A stretch of 64,000 nucleotides of DNA, from the NCBI GenBank assembly GCA_036346205.1, contig JARFJB010001977.1, forward strand, positions 375,001 through 439,000, read 5' to 3'. Each line of letters starts with the position of its first letter. Within the stretch, counting starts at the first letter, position 1. This document shows, one piece after another, positions 10,833 through 20,929 of the stretch. The translations under genes and the position numbers were made by a program. The stretch comes from Vesta saturnalis (lineage: Eukaryota; Arthropoda; Insecta; Coleoptera; Lampyridae). The notes under the pieces were generated by a model. The model was not told the DNA's origin. It searched no databases and worked only from the letters and a program-made list of their open reading frames with translations.

Positions 10833-13124
10833 CTAAATTTTATTAAAAATATTTATCGCGCGCATGAAGGTGATACTGGCTTTAATTTTGATCGCATCCG
10901 TCAGGTTATCCCTTTTATTATCAGACAGACCCAGACGTTGACGCATTTGACTGTAGCCATCACATTGGCACAGAATATGGGTTACAGTCAAACGTTCACC
11001 GCAATGATGACACCTAAGGGGTTCTTGGCCCTTGAGCAGATGGGCGTGAGTAACAGCTGTGTGGCCAATTCTTACTCGATGCAGCTTAACCAGTTCAGCT
11101 CTTGAAACTTGGAATGGTGGTCTCCATCGGCTTGTTGAATTTTTAATAGAGCTTAATTCGTTATTGACGCTACTCCAATCCAATGCCCAAACGTCATAGC
11201 ATAGCGTTTTTACGTGCCTTTTAACGTCGTTATGTTTATGTATGTTTACCTCGACTGTATCTCGGTCCGCCGCTTGACGAGCAGCTCGATCGGCTAACTC
11301 GTTTCCCTTTATGCCTGCGTGACTAGGTAACCAAACGAAGATTATTTGTTTCCCTATGTCGCAAAGGTGTTTGGTTAAGGAAGTTATGCTTTGTATTAGA
11401 GGATCATCAGTGAAAGGATCAGACATACCTTGAAGGGCACTGAGTGAGTCGGTGGCTATAATAAATCTATGCGTGTCGGATTTTAAATCGCAATAGCGTA
11501 GACTCTGCCAGATTGCGTATGATTCCGCAGTGTAAATGGACAAGTGCCTAGGAAGGGTCCAAGCGTGAGCAACGTCGCCCACAACAAATGACGATCCAAC
11601 ACCAGTATTGGTTTTGGATCCATCTGTGTATACATGTATTGACCCTGGATATTCGTTAAGGATTGCCAGAAAGTTATAGGAGGTCAGGATTGCAGCGTCA
11701 TTATTTTTACTAAGTACCGTGAGATCATAGCGAATATTACCTACTGAATTTAGCCATGGAGCAATTTCTGCTGTCGCTATGGGTATCATTCCCGGTAATG
11801 GTAACTGCAGAGTTTCGAGCAATTCTTGTGCTCTCACGCATGCCGGTCTTATAATGGTTGGCCGATTTCTATATATGTTTAGATTCTGACCCATCAGAGG
11901 GTAATTCGGATGTCTTGGCTGTGCCCTAACTCCAACCATATAACTCAGGAGTAACGTTTGGAACCTTACTGCTAAAGGTGGAACTCCAGTTTCACTGCAT
12001 ATGCTGACTATAGGACTTGTTGGAAAGGCTCCTATAGAATATCTAAGTCCCGCATGGTGTATAGGGTCCAAACGCTTCAACAAAGATTTACGGGCGGAGC
12101 CATATACTACGCACCCGTATTCAATCCTAGACAATACCAAGGATCGGTATACCCTTATCAGAACATCAGGATCCGCTCCCCATTTAGTATTTGCTAGACA
12201 TTTGACAACATTTAACGCTAATTTACATTTAATTGCAAGTTTTTGGACATGTTCGTGCCAGGAGAGTTTAGTATCGAATATTAATCCCAAGAATTTCGCA
12301 GAACTTTTACATCGTATCGGAGGGTCGTAATGAGGCCTTCGAAATCTGCAGAAGTGTACGCAGTACGTTTTATCTTTAGCAAACTTATAGCCGTTTGCTT
12401 CTGCATTTAAAAGGACACGGTCTATTGCGTCCTGCAACTTTCGACTGACGTATCCGATCGTGGGTCCAGAATGAAAGATGGTAAGATCGTCTACATATAA
12501 ACATTTTCCAACAATAGCATCAACAGACGACGTTATGTCGTTAATGGCAACTGCGAATAGGATCACGCTTAGTGTGGATCCCTGTGGCACACCATTTTCG
12601 AGTATCCTAATAGCAGATAGGGAATCTCCCACTCGAACTCTAAATGTGCGATCGTTCATGAAGGACGATATAAATAGCGGTAGATTGCCATGTATTCCCC
12701 AATTATGTAATTTTCGCAGAATACCATATCGCCAAGTCATGTCGTATGCCCTCTTGAGGTCGAAAAACACCGCTACTGTATGCTGTCTCTGCCGGAAAGA
12801 ATTTTGAATTTCGTTTTCTAGGTACACTAGTTGATCCGTCGTCGCCCGATGTTTTCGAAATCCTGCCTGGTGTGGAACTATTAGCTTTTTAGACTCAAGT
12901 ACCCACCTTAATCTGTTACTGACCATTTTCTCCAAAATTTTACCCAAACAACAGGTAAGGCTGATAGGCCTGTAACTAGATGGGAACAGAGGATCTTTGC
13001 CTTCTTTTAGGATAGGTGCAATAATGGCTGTCTTCCATTGAGTTGGGTGAGTATATTTCGTCCAGATTTTGTTGAATATGGTCAGCAAGAGAGATTTGAA
13101 TGCAGGGGTTAGATGCTGAATCAT
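10833..13124 (-). CDS. Reverse transcriptase/RNase H of I-like LINE, long open frame (partial 5')
   Basis: 763 codons without a stop, the longest believable frame in the window. RT motifs in order: YRPISL at residues 51-56, FDLKRAYD at 121-128, GVPQGS at 178-183 and YVDD at 200-203. The RNase H domain runs from about residue 485 to 605 and keeps its acidic residues: D491 in YTDGS, E524 in TAES, D549 in IATDS, and D602 in GNELAD. H592 is in PSHAGIKG. A CCHC-type knuckle follows (C695, C698, H706, C711), as usual at the end of I/jockey pol proteins. The first Met is internal; homologous sequence (LDTINYE) lies just upstream in frame, so this is the C-terminal part of a larger pol. Lacking the endonuclease it cannot be autonomous. 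The long uninterrupted frame suggests a recent insertion. Confidence 0.93.
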   Translation of the reverse strand: MIQHLTPAFKSLLLTIFNKIWTKYTHPTQWKTAIIAPILKEGKDPLFPSSYRPISLTCCLGKILEKMVSNRLRWVLESKKLIVPHQAGFRKHRATTDQLVYLENEIQNSFRQRQHTVAVFFDLKRAYDMTWRYGILRKLHNWGIHGNLPLFISSFMNDRTFRVRVGDSLSAIRILENGVPQGSTLSVILFAVAINDITSSVDAIVGKCLYVDDLTIFHSGPTIGYVSRKLQDAIDRVLLNAEANGYKFAKDKTYCVHFCRFRRPHYDPPIRCKSSAKFLGLIFDTKLSWHEHVQKLAIKCKLALNVVKCLANTKWGADPDVLIRVYRSLVLSRIEYGCVVYGSARKSLLKRLDPIHHAGLRYSIGAFPTSPIVSICSETGVPPLAVRFQTLLLSYMVGVRAQPRHPNYPLMGQNLNIYRNRPTIIRPACVRAQELLETLQLPLPGMIPIATAEIAPWLNSVGNIRYDLTVLSKNNDAAILTSYNFLAILNEYPGSIHVYTDGSKTNTGVGSSFVVGDVAHAWTLPRHLSIYTAESYAIWQSLRYCDLKSDTHRFIIATDSLSALQGMSDPFTDDPLIQSITSLTKHLCDIGKQIIFVWLPSHAGIKGNELADRAARQAADRDTVEVNIHKHNDVKRHVKTLCYDVWALDWSSVNNELSSIKNSTSRWRPPFQVSRAELVKLHRVRIGHTAVTHAHLLKGQEPLRCHHCGERLTVTHILCQCDGYSQMRQRLGLSDNKRDNLTDAIKIKASITFMRAINIFNKI

Positions 13125-13158
13125 TTCGTAGTTGATTGTATCGAGACTTACTGTATTA
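10833..13158 (-). mobile_element. I-like non-LTR retrotransposon, 5'-truncated
   Basis: A LINE that retains only the reverse transcriptase, RNase H and C-terminal zinc-knuckle regions. The open frame continues upstream of the first Met at 13124 to about 13155, and then the sequence turns abruptly into a TA microsatellite (13162-13207). No endonuclease or ORF1 is present, as expected from 5' truncation during target-primed reverse transcription. The RNase H domain places it in or near the I group rather than RTE or CR1. Confidence 0.85.

Positions 13159-13161
<3 letters not shown>

Positions 13162-13207
<46 letters not shown>
13162..13207. repeat. TA microsatellite at the LINE 5' junction
   Basis: An uninterrupted TA array of about 23 units directly upstream of the truncated I-like LINE. 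Confidence 0.95.
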
Positions 13208-13210
<3 letters not shown>

Positions 13211-15801
13211 ATAGCTAAATTGTTGAGGAATTAAATTTGAGGGAAATAATATGTTTGAATGAATTGATTAAATTATTGGAAATGATTGGATTAAATAATC
13301 GAATATGTGGCTATAAGTTAATATTAATTATAATGAGGGGATAGGGTTCAATTAGTATTAGGTAAAATAAATTTAAATGGCGAGATGTTAACTATATAAA
13401 TAAAGAATTTTAACTTTGCACCGGACTAGCTCAATCTCAAATTGGGGATAGGGATTAAAGGTATTTAGTTTGGAAAATTAAATTTATATTTAGATGTGAA
13501 TGTTTGTATCAGATTTACACTTTATAAAATTATTACAAATGTATACAATTTATTCTGAATAGAATTTACTTCCAACGCATGCGTTGTAATGTAATTAAGT
13601 GAAGTAATAATGTCAAAATTGTCAAATAATAATTTAGAAATTAACTGTTTATGTCCACAAAGAAAATAATTTAAAATTTTGTTGGCTTTACAAGTGTTTA
13701 TACAAGTAATTGTTTGAAATTCTGTACCAATACATATATCTAATGAATAATAATTGCAGGAAATTTACCAAATAAATGTCCACATTAAATAGGGTTATAT
13801 ATAAAAAATGTGACTCACATATACTGTCCTCAATGCAAATTGATGTCTTCGAGTAATTCCAACTTGATGTAGGCACTTTCCACTCGATTCTAGTTGTTAC
13901 CATACACCCATATGCAGCTAACCGGTACTTGGATTGTCGATGACAGCAACTTCCAAAAAACTAATGATGTTTCTTTCCAAATCGGCAACACTCCAGTCAC
14001 TTATTTTAATTTGGTAAAATTTTTATTTGAATAGATTAAAACTTATTGATTGTTATCGTTTAAAAAGAAATGTTTAAATGTTGTCCAAAAGTTTGTTATT
14101 GTCACTTTTATTTTAGATACCGGATCAAATTTATTTTATTTAGAAGAAATTGTACCCAGAAATAAAACACCAATAACCAAATAAATGTGATTTTAATTTG
14201 GTAGAACGGAATTAAATCAAATATGATAACACGAAAAACTCTTAACAAAATCGTAACACAAATTAACTCGTACAATTATTTTCCGAAAACTAGCAGGTAT
14301 CGGAGACCGAACTATTTTATTTTAATCGCCGGTATAAAAACAATGCTCTCAAATAATTTTCTTCGTAAAATGTAACTTTCTTTACGATGATTAAATTAGG
14401 TTATGAAAACTTACTTTTTTACACAAATTATTTAACCTTATTTTAAACTTTAACAAATTCTAGAGAGAGCTCAGCACTTCCAGGGCAATTCCTTTTATAC
14501 CTTTTTGGTTGTTACTAAAAATTCAATTTTTTGTCAGCCATATTACCTAAGTAACTAAGGCTCTGATTGGTCGAAACATTTACAAATTTGGACTAAAATG
14601 GAAATTTGGCATAACTTTCTTATACAATAACAAATTTAAAAACTAACAACACAAATGAAAACTACATAAAATTTCGAACAAAAAGACACCTAACAAGCTA
14701 TGGTTCCTAAAAATAATATACGAAATCACTTAATCTAAATTGAATATGCTTATAACTATTTAAACTTACAAGCTACACTTAATCTAATTACATAAACGGA
14801 ATTCTAAGAAAATTTTACATAAGAAAACATACTTTTAGTGTTAGAAATATCGAATTTAAAGGAATTTTAAGTTTATGTAAAAATATTCTAAATTCACCTC
14901 AAATTTCACACAATTTTGCGGTGAAAAGCAATGTATCCTTATAAAAACTGTGAGATACTGAGAAAGAACGCCTATTAATTGCTTTAAGAGCATAATTTAA
15001 GCCTAATAATATGAAAAAACTATAAAATTATGGAAAAAACCTAGAAATTATAACCTAACCAAACTTAAATCTAAAATTGGAAATAACTCATATTTAAAAA
15101 TGTTTTTATCACTCAAAATGTCATGTTAGAGGTTTGTAAGACTTGTCTTTATTATTTTCACTAATCATTTCTAATGCATTGAGTCATGTATTGTTGCATT
15201 AAAAAAGTCCCTTTGTCTAACACACTTACTGAAATTTTCATTATAAAACTGTATATCACTATGAATGTCTTTATGCTAAATTGTTCTATGCATTGTTCTT
15301 GCTGTTAAACTTAAATCACAATGTTCGTCACTGAGTTGCTTCCAGAAATATGTGAGAAAAATGTCTAAAATGTCCATATTATAACCCTTTTATGAAATTT
15401 TTACATTTCCTGCTTTCAAAAACTATTTATACAATATTCCTAACATAATCCTAACTATACAGTTTATGTTTAAACACCTGTAAAGTGTTCACTTGCCAAA
15501 ATACCCTCGAAAAATTGATTTTTATTGAAATAAATGAAATACTAAATTGACTTTACGAAAATAGGTGTATTTAACATTCTTGACATCTTTGTTGGTAGCA
15601 CAATGCTTTTTATGATGAAACCAAACTATGTAAATAATATTCAGACTAATTTATACAAAACAAATCTATTTTAACCACATCGTGAACCAGATTTCTATAA
15701 AACAGTGTCTTGCACATGTATCGAGCTTAAAATCACCCCTTTTTATAACCAAATTGTCATTTAAACTGTCCGATCCTTCTTTTACTTCTTTCTGAACATC
15801 T

Positions 15802-15845
<44 letters not shown>

Positions 15846-16866
15846 GATAATTTTCAATCACATTATGTTTCAATTAGATTGTTCCCTTCCCGATTCTTGA
15901 TTCTCGTGCTACTTACCGGACTTGATGTTAGTTATTTGTTTGTTTATTTTTTTTACGGATTTGGTCTAGTTACTTATTTTTATCATTAAATAAAACAAAT
16001 TCTTATGACAATGGTTATGTTTTTGTATTGTTATATAAAGGGGATTTACCGCAGTTATATAACTTTAAGTAGGAACTGACTGCTTACTTCTATCTTAAGC
16101 AATGCACTTTTTGTTTCTTGAATCACGTCCGGCATGTTTTGAATTTTTATGATACTGTCACAAATACGAATTGTTTTGTATACCCCGCGGTACCGTGGAA
16201 TAGAATATGCGACTTCATTTGTTGTCTACATATTTGTTATTGCAGAATGCTTATGTGTTTGAGTATTTGTGCTTTTAGGTTACATTACGATGATATGAGT
16301 TCTAACATTCGCTAAAAGGAACCGTAGTCTTTTTTGGTAGACCTTCAATGCTATAGTAATCCTAAATACTACTCGCGCCTTTTTTCTATAAGCCATTTTA
16401 CACCTACTAACATTCTACTGGTTTGTTTATTATTAATTTAAATTTAAAACTTGATTTAGCAATCATTGTCATTATCAAAATGTACGTTTACCTCATGATT
16501 TTGTGAGTTTTAACAAACGCACCTGACATGGGTTTGGAAGAAACCGTAATTTTCTGCATAAAGATGCAACAGTAATGTTTTCGCGCTTTTATTTATTTTC
16601 ATTTCACACGTTAAAATTCTACTAAATTAGATTAATGTTATTATTTGTTTATTAATATTCAAACCGCTGGGTTATAAATTTGTTTAAAAACTCACGCTAA
16701 TAATGCACTAATGGTTGGTTTAGCTATTGTCATTTTCTTTAACGCATACGTGTTTCACTAACCGCAGGTAGAAGTCGTTGTATTAAAGTAAAGTAACCGT
16801 GTGGAATTTTTGTTTGGCATCAATTAACTCCTTTCTGCAAGCAACAGATTTGGATGTGTAACCTAC
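13208..16866. other. AT-rich spacer without recognisable genes
   Basis: 3.6 kb of strongly AT-rich DNA. It contains a TA microsatellite at about 15805-15840. The frames at minus 13903-13688 and plus 16118-16315 are short and motif-free. I found no inverted-repeat ends or RNA genes here. Confidence 0.6.
15805..15840. repeat. TA microsatellite
   Basis: About 18 uninterrupted TA units. Confidence 0.95.
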
Positions 16867-17032
16867 CTTTATTAAAACATACAAATCTCAATGAGTCAGT
16901 GACATTTACCAAACATGGGCAGGAATCCCGTAGTAATTTAGTCGTTTTCACCTTTAAACTTTGGTCCGTGAAAAGGGTGTTTTGAATGTCATTTTCGAGA
17001 TTCCTCATAACTGATGGTATATTATACAGAAA
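16867..17032 (-). other. Candidate host-gene exon (unidentified)
   Basis: A 166-nt open segment on the minus strand, preceded by TTGTTTGACCAG (a usable 3' splice site at 17033-17034) and followed by GTAGGT (5' splice site, giving AAAG|GTAGGT at 16867/16866). It encodes about 55 residues with balanced composition, including IPSVMRNLENDIQNTLF, LLRDSCPCLVNVTDSLRF and a final NK. The phase would be 0 at entry and 1 at exit. I do not recognise the protein. No partner exon was found in the neighbouring AT-rich DNA, so this is a hypothesis only. It could equally be a chance open frame or a fragment of an old element. Confidence 0.3.
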
Positions 17033-17760
17033 CTGGTCAAACAATATTAAAGTAAATTGTTGAATTTAGCATAGTAAGTATGGTCGTTTGTAACAGAATT
17101 TGTGGTTCTTATTATAACGTTTATAAACAAAATAATCACATATTCTATCAATTAATTTATTACTGTACAATTCATGTTTAGTTAAATACAAATAGCAAAT
17201 TTAGCAATAAAGAATCTATTTTACGGAAAAATACGTGTTTAACCAACAATCATCTGAAGTTGGGAAAAAGAAAGCGGAAGTTCGCTAATTGTACTACTTG
17301 GAAACGTATCGTCTTTAGTTGTTTAAATTACGTCCAAGTTTTTAAATCTTTTGTTGAGGACATTGATTTTAGTGACGTTGACAAGTCTTTTTTTTTTGTA
17401 CAGTTTAATTAATTCTAGAAACTTTAACGTTTATAATTCTTGCCTAAGTTAATTAGCAAAAGTTGCTCTTCATGTATATACATAATTTCGTGAAACGCTA
17501 TAGTTAATAAATTGCTTGATAAAGTACTTGAAAATAGACGCTACTTACATGCAATAGTTATAATGGCTTTCTAATGCTTGCTTTCACTTGCCTTTGCTAT
17601 CAGTTGCTATCATCTATTAATAAGATTAGATTGAGGCAAAATATTGTTTAATTAATTTATCCCACAAACACTGCTTTAAGAGAAAGGGTCAAATAGCAAG
17701 CAGTAAAAAACTTATGGTGTGTTGCCCAATTGTTCTTATTTTAAATATAACACACGGTCA
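17033..17760. other. AT-rich spacer
   Basis: No frame, element end or RNA gene recognised between the candidate exon and the mariner terminus at 17763. Confidence 0.55.
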
Positions 17761-17837
17761 ACTATTAGGTGGCCTATACAAAATAACGTTTTTTTATGAA
17801 AAACTTTATTTAGTGGTAAAATAACAAATAAAAACTT

Positions 17838-19742
17838 TTATTCACTAAAGTATAAACCGTTGTAAAGTAATATCTTTCGCCATATTTCTGCAAGATCTTC
17901 AATGCCCCGACGGTACCATGTAGCATCTTTGGAATTAAAGAATTCTCGGCATGCAGCTTCAACTTCCTCAACACTTGTAAAATTCCGTCCACGAAAGAAG
18001 TGCGCCATCGATCGGAATAGGTGATAATCGGAAGGCGCAAGATCTGGCCTATAATTCAACTCCTTAGTTTTTTGTTGAGCTTCAGTTGCAATATGAGGTC
18101 TGGCATTATCTTGTTGCAGAATTGCCCTCCTCTGTTCACCAATCCAGTGTAACCTCGACTTAGAGCATCATGCATCCTATTCAACTGTTGACTGTAAAGG
18201 TCAGCAGCAATCGTCTGCCTATCAGGAACCAACTCAAAGTGAATAACTCCTTCAAAAATTCCACCATACACAAAGCATAACCTTGTATAAATCCTTGAAA
18301 GTTCTATAAGTATACTTCTACACCCATGGCTACAAATTTTAGCTACTTAATGGTTTGGGTAATAACAAGAAGATTTAATGCCTTATGCTCAGTCGTAGAT
18401 TAAAATGGACCAGGTTCTTAAAATTATCGATTTGCCTTACTAACCAAAAATATTTACATGTACCTAGATATGTTCGCTTTAAAATCGGGGTTGCTTCTTC
18501 CTGAAACTAATTATTAAATACTCGGATGCCAACTTGTTTTTAAATATGGAATAAAAAAGTAAACCAGTAAAGTTAAAAGGAAATTTCAACAATAACAAAC
18601 TTTATTAACACAACCTATATTTAATTATAAACAGAAATACTTAATGCTAACGTTAGTAACGTTATAACCTAATCAATAATTGAAATTGAAATTGGTCACA
18701 CTGTAGATAACGGAATGTTGCATGCTGAATCGGCGTTTTGGAAAATTGATGCGTAATATTACTTCAGGTTGAAATAAATCTGGATCTGTATGCTTTATGA
18801 TTCCCAAATGAATAAATTTCACCCTTGATCAATCGTACTAATACTATTAATAATAATATTAACGTTAAAATAATGAATTGCATAGATGTGTATAAACGTG
18901 TGAACAGTAACAGTAAATAAAAAATAAAAGTTCCATACAATTGTATAGCACTTTTAATAAAAAATATTCAACAGGGCCAAAATGGATCCACCTTGTTAAC
19001 TCAGCCAAAAACGACGCTAAGGTGGTCCATTGCGCAGGACATGTGAATCTAATGTGCAAACACTATGTGTTCAATTAAAATAATCAAATGCATGTTTTTA
19101 TGCAACTAGGTATGCAACACACGCTTCACGAAATGCACGTTAATTGCCTACAAAGAGGTGAATTATTAACACGTTCAAAGCTTGTTACAACCTTCCTTTG
19201 GAACCTTTGTCGTTTGGGAACCGACAATACAGGATACCCAACAGTAATCCACTGATTTTCTGTGCTAGGATTATTGAAGTAAATCCACTTTTCATCGCAA
19301 GTAACGATCCGTTTAAAGAAACGTTCATACCAAGGGTTGGAAAGCAGTTGATCACAAACCTGAACTCGCCTTTCTTCTATTTCTAACTTTAAGTCGTGCG
19401 GAACTCCTCTACAGCATCTATTGGCTTTTACAAGTTGATTCAAATGGCGCCTTACGGTCTCTTTGGAAGTTCTACTGACAAGTTACGGGTACTTGTCGAT
19501 GGACTTGCTTCAACAACATCTCAAAGTTCAGCGTTACTTAACGAGTTGGGCCGACCAGAACCTTGTTTCCTCTTGAGGCTTGTATCTCCGCCAGTAAATT
19601 TTCGAAACCAGCGCTGCACCGTACGAATGTTCACTATTCCTTCCCCTTCCACTTCGCATATTTTTTAACTGCGACGGTTGTAGAAACGTTTTGTTTCTAA
19701 TAATGATGCAACACTATCAAAATTTCGTATTTTTTTTGCCAT
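17838..19742 (-). pseudogene. mariner transposase, decayed and split in two
   Basis: Mariner transposases move by cut and paste into TA through a DDD triad. The N-terminal half (19742-19189) starts MAKKIRNFDS, has QRWFRKFTGGDTS and SGRPNSLSN of the paired DNA-binding domain, and then PHDLKLEIEERR. IVTCDEKWIYF carries the first catalytic Asp. The C-terminal half (18284-17838) has FEGVIHFELVPD, the region around the second Asp with a frameshift just after it (GQFCNKIMPDL stands where HDNARPH is expected), then RPDLAPSDYHLF (third Asp) and the tail ending NGLYFSE with a stop at 17838. Several stops and frameshifts lie in the N-terminal half. The gene is inactive. Confidence 0.9.
18285..19188. 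mobile_element. 904-bp unidentified insertion inside mariner
   Basis: Bounded by AACCTT at 18279-18284 and 19189-19194, which looks like a 6-bp target-site duplication because the mariner frame continues without loss across it. The two ends resemble each other loosely in inverted orientation (GTATAAATCCTTGAAAG against GTAACAAGCTTTGAACG), about 11 of 17 positions. No coding capacity is recognised. It may be a non-autonomous DNA transposon; the class is unknown. Confidence 0.6.
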
Positions 19743-19760
19743 GCTTAGCTTTTAATACTG

Positions 19761-20929
19761 CATAGCATTAACACATAAAATGTTTTCTAGATAGAAGCAG
19801 AAGGGCTCAATGAGAAACTAAAATAATTAATTAATAGTTTAATGTAATATTTATCATTATAATAGATGTATCTTGTATGAAAACGTACGTTATTGATTAA
19901 TGCTTACTGCAATTTCTTATTTGACTGTGAATGCTAATTTGTCTTGTTTTTTAGTGTGTGGGTTTAAGCTGAGCGGTGTTAAGTAAGCATTCTCTACGCT
20001 TTGTGAACTGTTGTTTAGGCAACGTAACGGAAAATGCGTCCATAGCTCAATTATTGAAAGGGCAGGTGGCGAATTAACTCGATGTAAGGTAGCAATCAAT
20101 ATATTTAGTACCTTTTCTTATTAGTATGTTTTGAGTTATAACTTGAATTGATGTTTTAATATCAACATTTCCTTTAGGAGTGTTTGCCTTTATAAGCCAT
20201 GTGATATGAAAGTGTTTTGATACACTATTGGCATTTATGAAGCAGTTGGTAAAGTCCATTGTAGTTTTGTTATCGATCGCGTAGGAGAGTATTAATTAAT
20301 TGCATCTGAAACAAATCACATTGATGGTCATCAGCCTTTGTGTAAGAAGGAAGGCATACATTTTTAAAGAACAGCCCCCAAAGTGGGTGTAGGAAAACTA
20401 AGAAGGTACAAGAATCAAGAACCCATAGGGCTCGGCTATTGCCAAATGTTTAATTCTTCTTTCATTTATTCTCACTCTCGTGTAGATTATATTTAATGCT
20501 AATTAGCTACAGCGAAACATTTCCGGAAATGATCATGAATATAAATAATACCTTTCATCGGCTGCAAAAACGCCAAAAATAATCAACTACATTCATAAAA
20601 ATAAATTACAAATTGTATGGTTTGCTCACATCCAGTGACTCAGTAAATTATAGAGCAAATAACAAATCAATGATTTGTACTTTTAATTGAAAAATATTTG
20701 AGATATAACAATCAGCGAGACCGTTCATTAGAAGTTTATGGGGTTGTGACCAAAATAAAAATTTAGAATCAGGTATAATTGATTGCGTTCTCTTCAACTA
20801 AAATATTTTCAGACTTCTAGCGCTTCCGCTTATACCAGAGGTCACCATCTATTTTGCTATATTCAATGGAACACGCTATATATTTGTGCATTTTTAGATG
20901 GTAACCATAATTTTGAATCCTTTTTATTG
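19761..20929. other. Spacer; no gene recognised
   Basis: AT-rich. Two adjoining minus-strand frames (20259-20074 and 20099-19917) have fairly protein-like composition but no motif and no convincing splice sites. I do not call a gene. Confidence 0.5.

Larger units (their letters stand above)
17763..19760 (-). mobile_element. mariner element (mauritiana-like), interrupted
   Basis: The left end at 17763 starts TTAGGTGGCC after a TA, as expected for a mariner terminus. The right end lies beyond the start codon at 19742, but I could not see a matching terminus. The coding region reads on the minus strand and is interrupted by a 904-bp insert (18285-19188) flanked by the hexamer AACCTT on both sides. 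Removing the insert and one hexamer copy restores the reading frame at that point. Confidence 0.83.

Noticed and set aside
20074..20259. 61-codon minus frame with protein-like composition
   Set aside because: No motif, no splice sites at its ends and no conserved partner; chance is adequate.
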